Assembly (NCBI GenBank): GCA_900543815.1 | Contig: UQST01000026.1 | Location: forward strand, 1 to 41,111 | Direction of reading: 5' to 3' | DNA from: an uncultured Prevotellaceae bacterium | Lineage (GTDB): Bacteria; Bacteroidota; Bacteroidia; Bacteroidales; Bacteroidaceae | Length of the DNA: 41,111 bases | In this document: positions 23,515 through 32,275 of the stretch, piece by piece | Numbering within the stretch: the stretch's first letter is position 1 | How the letters are laid out: every line of letters starts with the position of its first letter | The notes under the pieces: model-generated | What the model saw: only the letters and a program-made list of their open reading frames with translations | The model's database searches: none | Told to the model about the DNA's origin: nothing | Translations under genes and position numbers: made by a program

Positions 23515-26409
23515 TCAATACCAGTCGATATTGCTGCTGTAGGAGCTCTGCTTCTTCCATTTGAGGGCGTCGGCAAGCGTTCCCGCCTTGCAGGCAAAGG
23601 TGAAGTTGTAGCTTGTGTAGGGCGATATGACCATACTGCAAGACATCTGGAAGCAATGGAGGTCGCGTGAGAGTGAGGCTGTGGTCATGCTTAACTTGTG
23701 CATATTGAAGTCGTAACCCGAGGAGAAGTTGATGTTCCATCCCTCCGAGATACGTATGTTGCCCGAGAAGTTCAGCGTGTGGCTCAGCTTGTAGGGATAG
23801 CGCATGCGCTTGTCGTTAAAGCGCCCCTGCGTGTTCTCCCTTATCGTTACACCATATCCTATATTGATGCTCCAGGGCAGGGAGAACTTGAGGTAACCGT
23901 CCTCGTCAACGTCTCCGTTGGACTCCTGATTGGCCCCCGTCTTGCCTTTCTTGCGGTCGGGATCTACGTTCTGCATGGTCGGGTCGGTCTCTTCTTCCTC
24001 GTCCAGCTCCTCGTCCAGTTCGTCGTCGGAGGTGGTGGTGCGGTGTTTCTTGCCAAAGAGTTTGCGGAACGTCTCATTGCTTATAGAGTATGAGATGTTC
24101 TGCGCAGTACCCTGGAAGCGTCCGAAACGTCCTCTCGACCATTCGGTGTGGTCGCCTACATACACTCTGCCGTTCTCGTCCTTCTCATAGGCATAGGTGG
24201 CAAAGACGGCGTTCATCGAGTATGTATATTTCTTGGTAAGCTTGATGCGCGCTCTCAGATTCAGGTCGCTCCAGGGGCGGCGCTTGGCTGCCATGTTGTA
24301 GCTAAGCGAGCCTCCCAGCTCATCGATGAGGCTGATTTTGCGATATCCTGTGGAGTCCTTGTCGGTGCGAACCTTCATCTCGATGTTGTTGGCCACATCC
24401 ATGGTCACACTTCCCGTCATGCCTTGTACCACGGTACCGTACATCATGCCGCTGAAAGGCGAGTATCTGACGGTTGACACATTGCCGTTGGCGTCGGTCT
24501 TCACGTATGAGTCATAGAATCCAAAGCGCGACTGGCTGAAGTCGGGCGCATAGCTGAAGCTCACGGTGGGCGTGAAGACGTGTCGGATGGCTGCTATCTT
24601 CTTGCCTCCAAACCACGGCATGGGGCGGTACATGCCATAGAGCTTGGTGTTGGCGCTTATCGACATGTTGTAGTTGTACACGTTGTAGAAGCCATACACC
24701 GTGTCGCGCTGTACATCCTGGCGCTCTGTGTCCCATCCCTGCATCACCTTGTGGGTGTACATACGGTCGGTGAAGGTGAAGCTGGGAGTCACGTTGATGT
24801 AGTTGAGCACCGAGAAGGAGGCGCTGATGGGCACCTGATGACGCATTCCGTTACGCCAGTCCTTGACCAGACTGCTATGGAAGAGTTTGTCCTCCTTGGT
24901 GTTTATGCTGTTGGCCAGAGTACCTGTGTAGCTCATGGCTATCTTCTCGTACCACCTCTCCTTGCCTGCTGCCTTCTTCCGCTTGAAGGGGTTGAAGCGG
25001 CTCTGCGATATGCTGAGCGTGGGCAGCGTCACCGATATGCTGCTGTCGCGCATGTTTTGGCTGAGGTTGAAAGTACTGCTCAGCGTGAGTCCCACCTTGC
25101 TGAACGACTTGCTGTACGACACACTACTGGTGCGGGTACTCTGCGTGTAGCTCTCGGGGTTGTACATGCTGGTGAGGTTGTTGCGCTCATAACTGCTCGT
25201 GGCAAAGTTCACACTTGCCGAGAAGCTTTGCGTAGGGTTGGCCTTGGCATCCTGCCTGTGGCTCCAGGTCAGCTTGAAGCTTTTGCTCACGCTGTAGTCA
25301 GGCATGTTCTTCTCACCCTCCTTCGTGTTCTGGTAACTGAAGTAGAAGTTGCCTCCGAAGCGGTATCTCTTCTTGTAGTTGGTCTGTGCCGAGAGTCCCC
25401 ACGAGCCTTTGGTGTAGAACTCGCCCAGTACCTTCAGATCTACCTTATCGTTGATGGCAAAGTAGTATCCGCCGTCGCGCAGATAGAATCCGCGTGTTGT
25501 CTCGTCGCCGTAAGTGGGCATGATGAAGCCGCTCTTGTAACTGCTGCTGAAGGGGAAGAAGCCATAGGGAATGGCCAGGGGCAGGGGAACATCCTCGACC
25601 ACCAGATAAGCAGGACCGAAGATGACGTTCTTGCCGGGGTGCATCTTAGCTCTGGTCAGGCTCACGTAGAAGTGTGGGTGCTCGGCATCACAGGTGGTGT
25701 ATTTGCCGTTCTGCACGTACATCACGCCCGAGCTGTCGCGCTTGCCTTCGCGGCTCTGCATGAAGCCCTCGCCCTCCTGCGTATATACGTTGGAGATGAA
25801 TGCCTTGCGCGTCTTGAAGTTGTAGCTGATGCGGTCGGGTTCGTATTCGTCTTCGCCCTGTTTGAAGAGCGGTTTGCCCTGTATGGCTCCCGTGCTGTCG
25901 GGGCGGCCCGAAGCATGCACCAGGCTGCTGTCCAGGCTGAGGCTGATGTCATCGGCCGTCAGTTGCAGGTTCTGGTAATTCACCTGGCTCCCGCCGAAGA
26001 GGTGGGCGCGTGAATTGGTGTAGTCAAATGTGATGGAGTCCTTGGCCGAGTAGCTCACTGGCTCCTCCAGTGCCGACTTGCTCTTGCGCACGGTATCCTT
26101 ATATAGAGAGTCGCGCAGACTGGTGTCGGGCAGTATGGTGTAGGCGCGCTGGGGGATGCTGTCGGCGGCCGCTTGGGTGCCTGTGGTGTCGCTTTCATGG
26201 GGCTTTCCGGCTTGGGATACAACCTTTCGCGCGGACACAGAATCTGCCTTCCCGCGCACCGTATCGGGCTGGGGGATGGTGTTCAATGTGTCTGCGTGTG
26301 ATGAGCCTTCCCACATCATCCCTGCCACAGAGGCAGAGGCCATGGGGAGAAGGGCACACAGGGCTATGGCTAAGGCCAGTATTCTTGTCTTCAAGATGTG
26401 CTTTCTCAA
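23515..26409 (-). CDS. lptD: LPS-assembly outer membrane protein LptD
   Basis: LptD is the barrel that inserts lipopolysaccharide into the outer leaflet. After a signal peptide (1-27) and a Thr/Ser/Asp-rich linker, an OstA-like jelly roll is visible at about 118-270 (SITFDYTNSRAHLFGGSQV, LQLTADDISLSL). LPLAIPYGFFPFSSSYKSG and MPTYGDETTRGFYLRDGGYY follow, a hallmark stretch. The remaining ~650 residues have alternating aromatic beta-strand patterns. An acidic insertion (DDELDEELDEEEE) is near residue 830. Length is 964 aa. The partner LptE is not in the window. Confidence 0.88.
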   Translation of the reverse strand: MRKHILKTRILALAIALCALLPMASASVAGMMWEGSSHADTLNTIPQPDTVRGKADSVSARKVVSQAGKPHESDTTGTQAAADSIPQRAYTILPDTSLRDSLYKDTVRKSKSALEEPVSYSAKDSITFDYTNSRAHLFGGSQVNYQNLQLTADDISLSLDSSLVHASGRPDSTGAIQGKPLFKQGEDEYEPDRISYNFKTRKAFISNVYTQEGEGFMQSREGKRDSSGVMYVQNGKYTTCDAEHPHFYVSLTRAKMHPGKNVIFGPAYLVVEDVPLPLAIPYGFFPFSSSYKSGFIMPTYGDETTRGFYLRDGGYYFAINDKVDLKVLGEFYTKGSWGLSAQTNYKKRYRFGGNFYFSYQNTKEGEKNMPDYSVSKSFKLTWSHRQDAKANPTQSFSASVNFATSSYERNNLTSMYNPESYTQSTRTSSVSYSKSFSKVGLTLSSTFNLSQNMRDSSISVTLPTLSISQSRFNPFKRKKAAGKERWYEKIAMSYTGTLANSINTKEDKLFHSSLVKDWRNGMRHQVPISASFSVLNYINVTPSFTFTDRMYTHKVMQGWDTERQDVQRDTVYGFYNVYNYNMSISANTKLYGMYRPMPWFGGKKIAAIRHVFTPTVSFSYAPDFSQSRFGFYDSYVKTDANGNVSTVRYSPFSGMMYGTVVQGMTGSVTMDVANNIEMKVRTDKDSTGYRKISLIDELGGSLSYNMAAKRRPWSDLNLRARIKLTKKYTYSMNAVFATYAYEKDENGRVYVGDHTEWSRGRFGRFQGTAQNISYSISNETFRKLFGKKHRTTTSDDELDEELDEEEETDPTMQNVDPDRKKGKTGANQESNGDVDEDGYLKFSLPWSINIGYGVTIRENTQGRFNDKRMRYPYKLSHTLNFSGNIRISEGWNINFSSGYDFNMHKLSMTTASLSRDLHCFQMSCSMVISPYTSYNFTFACKAGTLADALKWKKQSSYSSNIDWY

Positions 26410-26417
26410 ACAGACTG

Positions 26418-26425
26418 CAAAAGTA
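26418..26425 (-). promoter_or_regulatory. -7 element of lptD
   Basis: TACTTTTG lies 8 nt upstream of the start codon. The -33 element is unclear, and the leader would be only a few nucleotides. Confidence 0.4.
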
Positions 26426-26507
26426 CGAAATTCAGTCGAGAAAGCATTGCTCTGTGGCGCGAATTATGGTTTTTTAGAGATGCCATCACTATGAAACGTC
26501 TCTCTCG

Positions 26508-27047
26508 TCAGTCAAACTGCTCTCTCCAGCGCTCCATCGTGGCGGCACATTCCGGACCGAATTTCCACAGGCTTCGGAGTGCTTCGTCGAAGGTTTTCTC
26601 GTGCTCGGGGTGGCTCTTGCTGAAGAACTTGTCGGCGTAGCACACCACCTGTTCCTCCAGAGTCTCGGGCACGTAGTCGGCCATCGGCAACGGCAGCCCT
26701 TGCTTCTCTATTGCCTCGCGTGTGATGCCTGTGCCCGTGTGGCGCTCGGCCACTCTGGCATGCATGGGCAATCCTTCCTGGCGGAGTATCTTGCCACCCA
26801 TGAGTCCGTGGCGGATATAGGGTTCTGTGCCGTGGCAATGGATTCCGGGGGCATCCACCAGCGTGATGCCTATGTCGTGCAGCATGGCGGCTTCCTGGAG
26901 GAACTCGCGGTTCAACCCCAGTTCGGGATGTCGGTCGGCCACCTGCAGCGCTCTTCGTGCCACATCTCTGCTGTGTTGGAGGAGCAGTTGCTCCAGTTCG
27001 CTGTTTCCCGCGCAATGGCGGTGGATAATCTCTTCTGTGTCGATCAT
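26508..27047 (-). CDS. HD-domain phosphohydrolase, 179 aa
   Basis: The HD metal-binding pattern is complete: H25 in LLLQHSRDVARRAL, H57-D58 in AAMLHDIGI, later GTEPYIRHGLMGG and ERHTGTGIT, and a final Asp in VVCYADKFFSK. The family cleaves phosphate esters such as nucleotides; the substrate is unknown. ATG at 27047 is the only plausible start. It lies only 4 nt after the TACCTTTG box, and a strong terminator stands just upstream, so the mRNA may be leaderless. Confidence 0.88.
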   Translation of the reverse strand: MIDTEEIIHRHCAGNSELEQLLLQHSRDVARRALQVADRHPELGLNREFLQEAAMLHDIGITLVDAPGIHCHGTEPYIRHGLMGGKILRQEGLPMHARVAERHTGTGITREAIEKQGLPLPMADYVPETLEEQVVCYADKFFSKSHPEHEKTFDEALRSLWKFGPECAATMERWREQFD

Positions 27048-27051
27048 ACTG

Positions 27052-27059
27052 CAAAGGTA
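27052..27059 (-). promoter_or_regulatory. -7 element of the HD gene
   Basis: TACCTTTG ends 4 nt before the ATG. It is the only promoter-like box between the tRNA-His terminator and the gene. The -33 region is poorly matched. Confidence 0.5.
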
Positions 27060-27094
27060 CGGCTTTCGTCAGAAAGGGGAATGGGGTGGAGGGA

Positions 27095-27131
27095 AAAAAG
27101 AAAAGCCCCGAAGCAAATAAGCTTCGAGGCT
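27095..27131 (-). terminator. tRNA-His terminator
   Basis: An 11-bp stem (27121-27131 with 27104-27114, one G-U pair) is followed on the minus strand by TTTTCTTTTTT. Confidence 0.85.
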
Positions 27132-27144
27132 GCATTCTCTTGGG

Positions 27145-27219
27145 GGTGACTAGTGGGACTCGAACCCACGACATTCAGAACCACAATCTGACGCTCTAAC
27201 CAACTGAACTATAGTCACC
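27145..27219 (-). tRNA. tRNA-His(GTG)
   Basis: A full cloverleaf is visible. The anticodon loop TTGTGGT gives anticodon GTG between the TCAGA/TCTGA stem. The D arm is GTTC...GAGC and the T arm GTGGG-TTCGAGT-CCCAC. The acceptor GTGACTA/TAGTCAC is extended by G-1 paired with C73, the identity element of tRNA-His. CCA is not encoded exactly (CCCCA follows). Confidence 0.97.
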
Positions 27220-27267
27220 ATCTAAGCGTATCGAGGAGCGTTGCCGCTTCCTTTTCGATTGCGAGTG

Positions 27268-27299
27268 CAAAGGTACATCAATTATTCCGACCGTGCAAG
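27268..27299 (-). promoter_or_regulatory. tRNA-His promoter
   Basis: CTTG (27299-27296), a 20-nt spacer and TACCTTTG (27275-27268) lie about 48 nt upstream of the mature tRNA. Confidence 0.65.
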
Positions 27300-27496
27300 C
27301 ATGCGGCCAAGTTTTTCTGCAAATTTCCTTGAAAAATCGCTCTCAGCGCCCCTTCTCCTGTCTCTTTTCGTGCTGTCTGCGCACATCGGGGGTATTCTGC
27401 GCAATGGCTCGGCGTGAAGGCATGTGTAGGGAAAGGCGGTAGGCATGAGTGTTCGAGAGGATGGCTTTTTAGCAGAAAAGCATCCCGGTGGGAAAG

Positions 27497-27584
27497 GCAT
27501 GGCGGTGCGATGGCCGATGCAGCGTGCTCCGCAGGCCGATGCAGCGCACTCCGTCGGGCATCGCAGCGTGCTGCGTCGGGTGGG
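27497..27584 (+). repeat. 22-bp-period array, GCAGCG family, copy 2
   Basis: Units start at 27497, 27519, 27541 and 27563. Unit 1 reads GCATGGCGGTGCGATGGC; the rest begin GCAGCG. They align one to one with 18006-18093 and 34725-34812. Confidence 0.8.
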
Positions 27585-27633
27585 AAAAGGGGCTGTGGTT
27601 GGCAAGTTGGCCAGATGGCTGCTTCCTCCCATG

Positions 27634-27730
27634 AAACTGCCCCGAAAAAGTATCCAAGGATACTTCGCAATTTATCCAAGGATAAACGGGCAAGTATCCA
27701 AGGATACTTTGGCAAGTAAGCTTGCTTCGT
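27634..27730 (+). repeat. 97-bp intergenic repeat, copy 2 (22-bp periodic)
   Basis: It matches 585-681 at 93 of 97 positions. TATCCAAGGATA cores lie at 22-bp steps, and unit 1 here has AA instead of TT at its centre. Confidence 0.85.
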
Positions 27731-27999
27731 TTTTTCATGCTGCCAGCCTCAGTCCTTTCCCGATATTGCTGGACGCTTTTTCTCTTCATAATCTGAAACC
27801 GTGGTCAGTATTGTAAAAGCCATACAGAATCAGTTGACGTTTTCGTGGCAATCGCCCTGTTTTGGTTGCTCAATTGTATTCTTGATGCAACGGAACGGAA
27901 TCTTGTCGGATGGCAAAAGCTGTTCTCTTGTGCTTCTCGCCTGGTCAGAATCGGGTGTCGGATTGAAGCGGGTGCCAACCGCCTCTGCTGTCCCTGTAG

Positions 28000-28087
28000 A
28001 TGAAATCCATTTTCCCAGTAAGAGAAATCCATTTTCCCAGTAAGAGAAATCTATTTTCCCAGTAAAAGAAATCGGTTCTTCCTTCAA
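28000..28087 (+). repeat. 22-bp-period array, TTTTCCCAGTAA type
   Basis: Three near-identical 22-bp units start at 28000, 28022 and 28044, sharing GAAATCYATTTTCCCAGTAA. A degenerate fourth unit starts at 28066. It is the least diverged array in the window. Confidence 0.88.
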
Positions 28088-28090
28088 ACG

Positions 28091-28133
28091 AATAAGGAAT
28101 GGAAATGGCGTGTGGCCAAATCCATTCCTTATT
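28091..28133. terminator. Strong hairpin, possible terminator
   Basis: Perfect 12-bp arms AATAAGGAATGG and CCATTCCTTATT enclose an inner TGGC/GCCA stem. It directly follows the 28000-28087 array. No good T-tract follows on the minus strand, so a terminator role for folD is only possible. Confidence 0.5.
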
Positions 28134-28305
28134 ATAATATATGCGCGCGAGGGCGTTTGCCCGCTTGGCTAAATCATGTTTGGTGCTTCCTTCCCCGTTC
28201 TTCTTCTCTCTTTCTTTTCTTCCATTTCTCCTTCGGTCGGGAGGCAGGATGCTTTGGGGCAGGGGCGAGGATGCCGGGCAGGAGTGAGCAGGCAGCAGCC
28301 TTGCG

Positions 28306-29184
28306 TCAGGCGTAGTACTCGTGCTTGGCTGCAGCCAGCGTGTTGAGCATGAGCATGCAGATAGTCATGGGGCCAACACCACCTGGTACAGGGGTGATGA
28401 ACGAGCATAGAGAGGCCACGTTGTCGAAATCCACATCGCCCGACAGGCGGAAGCCGCTCTTGCGCGATGCGTCTGGCACTCTGGTGGTACCTACGTCTAT
28501 CACGGTGGCTCCCGGCTTGACCATATCGGCTGTGAGGAATCCCGGGCGGCCGATGGCTGCTATGATGATATCGGCCTGCAGGCATTCCTCCTTCAGGGTG
28601 GCCGAATGGCTGTGGCACACGGTTACGGTGCTGTCGCCGTAGGACTTTTGCATCATGAGTTGGGCCATAGGCTTTCCCACGATGTTGCTACGGCCCAGGA
28701 TGACACATTTGCGTCCTTGAGTGGGCACGTGATAGCGGCGGAGCAACTCGAGGATGCCGCGTGGAGTGGCGCTGATGAAGGCTGGCAGGCCAATGGCCAT
28801 GCGGCCCACATTGACGGGATGGAAGCCATCTACGTCCTTGCGATAGTCGATGGCTTCTATTACCTTCTGCTCGCTGATGTGCTTGGGCAGCGGCAGCTGC
28901 ACGATGAAACCATCCACCTCGGGGTCGCGGTTGAGGCTGTCTATCTCGGCCAGCAGTTCTTCCTCGGTGATGTCATCCTCAAATCTCTTGAGAGTACTCG
29001 TGAATCCACATGCTTCGCATGCCAGCACCTTGTTCTTCACATACGTCTCGCTGCCTCCGTCGTGGCCTACCAGTATGGCGGCCAGATGCGGGCGGCGCAG
29101 CCCCTGTGCCAGTCTGTCCTCCACCTCCTGGCGTATTTCGCCCTTGATGGTAGCGGCAGTGGCTTTTCCGTCTATCAGTTCCAT
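28306..29184 (-). CDS. folD: Methylenetetrahydrofolate dehydrogenase / cyclohydrolase
   Basis: FolD interconverts 5,10-methylene-, methenyl- and 10-formyl-tetrahydrofolate. Active-site Y48 and K52 are in SETYVKNKVLACEACG, followed by VDGFIVQLPLPKHI and the Rossmann signature CVILGRSNIVGKPMAQLM. The end PGGVGPMTICMLMLNT is also typical. It is complete at 292 aa and lies 40 nt after ffh, probably the last gene of the yqiA-like/ffh/folD transcript. Confidence 0.97.
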   Translation of the reverse strand: MELIDGKATAATIKGEIRQEVEDRLAQGLRRPHLAAILVGHDGGSETYVKNKVLACEACGFTSTLKRFEDDITEEELLAEIDSLNRDPEVDGFIVQLPLPKHISEQKVIEAIDYRKDVDGFHPVNVGRMAIGLPAFISATPRGILELLRRYHVPTQGRKCVILGRSNIVGKPMAQLMMQKSYGDSTVTVCHSHSATLKEECLQADIIIAAIGRPGFLTADMVKPGATVIDVGTTRVPDASRKSGFRLSGDVDFDNVASLCSFITPVPGGVGPMTICMLMLNTLAAAKHEYYA

Positions 29185-29224
29185 TTTTATCCTCCAGTGT
29201 TGTATGTCGTTCCGTTAGGCTTGT

Positions 29225-30565
29225 TTACATTCCAGGCATGCGGCCCTTCATCATCTGGGCCATCTGAGCCATCTTGCTGTTGTTGGTCACCAGCTTCATC
29301 ATCTTGCGGGTCTGGTCGAACTGCTTGATGAGCCTGTTCACCTCCTGGATGCTTGTTCCCGAGCCCTTGGCTATGCGGTTGCGTCGGCTGGTGTTGAGCA
29401 GTTCGGGCTTTGTGCGTTCGGCAGGCGTCATGCTCTGGATGATGGCTTCTATGCCCTTGAAGGCGTTATCGTCGATATCCACATCCTTGAGCGCCTTGCC
29501 CACTCCCGGTATCATGCTGGCCAGATCCTTCAGATTACCCATGCGCTTAATCTGCTGTATCTGGTTGTAGAAGTCGTTGAAGTCAAACTGGTTCTTCTGT
29601 ATCTTCTTCTGCAGACGCTTTGCCTCCTCCTCGTCAAACTGCTCCTGGGCACGTTCTACCAGCGAAACGATATCGCCCATGCCCAGTATGCGGTCGGCCA
29701 TACGTGCCGGGTGGAAGGGGTCAATGGCATCCAGCTTCTCGCCTGTGCCTACAAACTTGATGGGCTTGTTCACTACTGAACGTATGCTCAATGCGGCACC
29801 ACCACGTGTGTCACCGTCGAGCTTGGTGAGTACCACGCCCGTGTAGTCGAGCCTGTCATTGAACTCCTTGGCGGCTGTCACAGCGTCCTGGCCGGTCATG
29901 GCATCCACCACGAAGAGGATTTCACCAGGCTGTGTGGCATCCTTTATCTGCTTGATCTGCTCCATGAGTTCCTCATCGATGGCCTGGCGACCGGCGGTAT
30001 CGATGATGAGCACGTCGTGACCTTTGGCCTTGGCCTCCTGTATGGCGTTGAGTGCAACAGGCACGGGATCCTTGGCTTCCGGCTCGATGTGGACGGGCAC
30101 ACCTATCTGCTCACCCAGCACACGCAGCTGCTCCATGGCAGCAGGGCGGAAGGTATCGCAGGCAGCCAGCAATGGGTTCATCTGGCGCTTCTCCTTCAGC
30201 ATCTTGGCCAGCTTGCCGCTCATGGTGGTCTTACCGGCACCGTTGAGTCCGGCCATGAGGATGATGGCGGGATGCCCCTTGATGTTCATGTCGGTGGTCT
30301 CGCCTCCCATCAGCAGGGCCAGCTCGTCGTGCACTATCTTCACCATCAGTTGCTGTGGCTTCACGGCAGTAAGCACGTTCTGTCCCAGCGCCTTCTGCTT
30401 CACCGTGTCGGTAAATGCCTTGGCCACCTTATAGTTCACGTCGGCGTCGAGAAGTGCTCTGCGCACATCCTTGAGCGTCTCTGCTACGTTTATCTCGGTG
30501 ATTTTACCCTCACCCTTCAGTATCTTGAACGACCGTTCGAGGCGTTCACTCAGGTTTTCAAACAT
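29225..30565 (-). CDS. ffh: Signal recognition particle protein Ffh
   Basis: Ffh is the GTPase that binds 4.5S RNA and signal sequences of membrane proteins. It has an N domain, a G domain (GLNGAGKTT 106-114, IIDTAGRQ, TKLDGDTRGG) and a methionine-rich M domain that ends MAQMAQMMKGRMPGM. Length is 446 aa. It is 62 nt downstream of the YqiA-like gene with no promoter box between, so they are likely one transcript. Confidence 0.97.
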   Translation of the reverse strand: MFENLSERLERSFKILKGEGKITEINVAETLKDVRRALLDADVNYKVAKAFTDTVKQKALGQNVLTAVKPQQLMVKIVHDELALLMGGETTDMNIKGHPAIILMAGLNGAGKTTMSGKLAKMLKEKRQMNPLLAACDTFRPAAMEQLRVLGEQIGVPVHIEPEAKDPVPVALNAIQEAKAKGHDVLIIDTAGRQAIDEELMEQIKQIKDATQPGEILFVVDAMTGQDAVTAAKEFNDRLDYTGVVLTKLDGDTRGGAALSIRSVVNKPIKFVGTGEKLDAIDPFHPARMADRILGMGDIVSLVERAQEQFDEEEAKRLQKKIQKNQFDFNDFYNQIQQIKRMGNLKDLASMIPGVGKALKDVDIDDNAFKGIEAIIQSMTPAERTKPELLNTSRRNRIAKGSGTSIQEVNRLIKQFDQTRKMMKLVTNNSKMAQMAQMMKGRMPGM

Positions 30566-30627
30566 ATCTTATCTTTGTCTTTAATTGCTTGTTGTCGGTT
30601 CGTTGTAGCTTGCTTCAGGGGCTTGTG

Positions 30628-31218
30628 CTACAGGTTGAGCAGCTTGTTGACCAGCGGCATCACTTCGCGGCTGAGCACGTGGTCGTTGAGATAATGCCCG
30701 CCCTCGAAGAGCTGCATCTGTGCTGTCCCGTAATGCTTGCGGAAGTCTGCCTGGCAGTTCACCAGTTTGTCCTGGGTGCCGAAGATGCCCCACACCAGCT
30801 GCTTTTCCTGCGAGGTGACGGCCTGGAAGTTGTCTTTCTCCACTTGCTTGAACTCCTGTATCATCTCCTTATCTACCTTGAAGTCCTTGGCGCCGTCTTC
30901 TCGCTTGTTGCGGAATTCCCTGCGTCCCAGGCCTTGGAACGTGAGTGTGCGTGACATGTGGAACGATGGGTTGACCAGTATGCGCGGTATGCCGTGCAGC
31001 TGCTCGGCATACATGGCGCCCATGCTGGTGGCCACGATGAGGTCGGGATGCAGCTGGCCCACCAGCTCCTGCAGCATCTTCTGTGCCTCGAGGGGGCTTG
31101 TGGGAACGTCCGGACTCACTACCTGCACCCCATGAGAGTACAGTAGGTTGCGCATGACAATGGCTGTGCCCGAACTGCCTGCCGAGGCAAAGCCGTGGAT
31201 ATATAGTACTGTCGGCAT
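30628..31218 (-). CDS. YqiA/YcfP-like alpha/beta hydrolase, 196 aa
   Basis: The start MPTVLYIHGFASAGSS (ATG 31218) is chosen over one 30 nt upstream, which falls before the promoter's expected transcription start. The nucleophile S65 is in LIVATSMGAMYAEQL. The Asp is in FGTQDKLV and the His in FEGGHYLND. The family comprises small esterase-like proteins of unclear substrate. It leads the ffh-folD operon. Confidence 0.85.
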   Translation of the reverse strand: MPTVLYIHGFASAGSSGTAIVMRNLLYSHGVQVVSPDVPTSPLEAQKMLQELVGQLHPDLIVATSMGAMYAEQLHGIPRILVNPSFHMSRTLTFQGLGRREFRNKREDGAKDFKVDKEMIQEFKQVEKDNFQAVTSQEKQLVWGIFGTQDKLVNCQADFRKHYGTAQMQLFEGGHYLNDHVLSREVMPLVNKLLNL

Positions 31219-31245
31219 GATGCTTTCACGTTTTTTTCGTGCTTG

Positions 31246-31277
31246 CAAAGGTACGCTTTTTCCCCCTTATGCCCAAG
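31246..31277 (-). promoter_or_regulatory. Promoter of yqiA-like/ffh/folD operon
   Basis: CTTG (31277-31274), a 20-nt spacer and TACCTTTG (31253-31246). Confidence 0.65.
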
Positions 31278-31371
31278 AAATGAGGGCCGCAGTCTGCTTC
31301 GTGGTGCCACGAAGAGGCATGCGGAGATGAAACTTTAAGTCTTGTTAACATTTACGAGCGAAATTATTTCT

Positions 31372-31379
31372 TACCTTTG
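31372..31379 (+). promoter_or_regulatory. -7 element of the acidic-protein gene
   Basis: TACCTTTG lies 46 nt before the ATG at 31426. The -33 element is not clear. Confidence 0.5.
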
Positions 31380-31425
31380 CTGCCGAAACAAATGCGCCCA
31401 AGCGCGCTTTACCATATTATAGATT

Positions 31426-32220
31426 ATGACAAACGGAAACAGCGAAGCAGGTAAGAAGCCCATCATGGTGGAGTCCATACTGGACCTGAATGCCAACAAC
31501 GTGTGGGACTTGAGTGACTATCAGATAGGAGAATTGTGGGAACGTGACCGCAAGGAGGAGGATTTCTCTACCAGCGAAGACAAGTTGCTCAACATCATCA
31601 GACTGGCTTTCGAGGTGGTTCACTATAATGCGGACGACCCCCGAGACGTGAAGAAGTACGAGAGCGGCGGCTGGGTGAAGATATGCCATTGCAATCCCGC
31701 ACGTGGTGTAGTGGCTATCCGCAGGAAGTCCATCACACGTATTTCCGACCTCAGCTATGAGAACATCCGCCATATCTCTGCTCCTGAGCTCCTCTCATTG
31801 CTGGAGGCCAACTTCGGCAGCGGCTGGGAATCGCTCTCGCTGCAGATTCGCGATGTGATAGAGACGGGCTTCGACATCAGCACCACCCAGTTGCCCACCA
31901 GCCGCATCCATACTCCTGGCGGCACGCTGTCCAAGAAGGTTGCCCAGGGATTTGATGTGCTCGAGATACCTCGCGGCACTTGGACCGAAGCCATATTCGC
32001 CAAGAAGAAGGATCCTGTGGCCAAGATGCGCTTCGTGGTGCCTGAAGCACGCTTCGACGAAGACGGCAATCCTCTGCCCGACGACGAGGCTCTGAGCGAC
32101 GGCAACGCCGATGACCAGGATGACCAGAACGATGATACCTTCTACAGCAGCTATGCTGCCGAAGCCAATGCAAAGGCCGAGGACGAAGAGGCTGAGGCAG
32201 AAGGCATGGAGATAGAGTAA
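31426..32220 (+). CDS. Unknown protein with acidic tail, 264 aa
   Basis: The N-terminal ~205 residues are globular and well ordered in character (ILDLNANNVWDLSDYQIGEL, YESGGWVKICHCNPARGVV, APELLSLLEANFGSGWESL). The last ~55 are strongly acidic (Asp/Glu repeats such as DDQDDQNDD). No signal peptide or membrane segment is seen, so it is cytoplasmic. I do not recognise the family. The tail could mimic nucleic acid or bind basic partners, but that is speculation. It is followed by its own terminator. Confidence 0.75.
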   Translation: MTNGNSEAGKKPIMVESILDLNANNVWDLSDYQIGELWERDRKEEDFSTSEDKLLNIIRLAFEVVHYNADDPRDVKKYESGGWVKICHCNPARGVVAIRRKSITRISDLSYENIRHISAPELLSLLEANFGSGWESLSLQIRDVIETGFDISTTQLPTSRIHTPGGTLSKKVAQGFDVLEIPRGTWTEAIFAKKKDPVAKMRFVVPEARFDEDGNPLPDDEALSDGNADDQDDQNDDTFYSSYAAEANAKAEDEEAEAEGMEIE

Positions 32221-32248
32221 ACCAAAAGAAAGCAAACAATAGGGAAAG

Positions 32249-32275
32249 TCCCCGGGGGCACACCTCGGGGATTTT
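32249..32275 (+). terminator. Intrinsic terminator
   Basis: A TCCCCG/CGGGGA stem (32249-32254, 32266-32271) is followed by TTTT, 28 nt past the stop of the acidic-protein gene. Confidence 0.7.

Larger units (their letters stand above)
27300..28305. other. 1-kb gene-free region rich in periodic repeats
   Basis: No convincing gene is present. Short open frames here run through repeats and lack family features. It contains three separate 22-bp-period arrays (27497-27584, 27648-27735, 28000-28087), a perfect 12-bp-arm hairpin (28091-28133) and a pyrimidine-rich stretch (28190-28235) before folD ends. Confidence 0.7.

Noticed and set aside
24580..26013. 477-codon plus-strand frame opposite lptD
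   Set aside because: It is antisense to LptD; its Val/His/Ala-rich product is typical of a reverse reading of beta-strand codons.
27414..27816. Short plus- and minus-strand frames in the 27.4-27.8 kb gap
   Set aside because: They read through the 22-bp-period repeats; the same peptide-like strings would arise from any copy of the repeats and no start signal fits.
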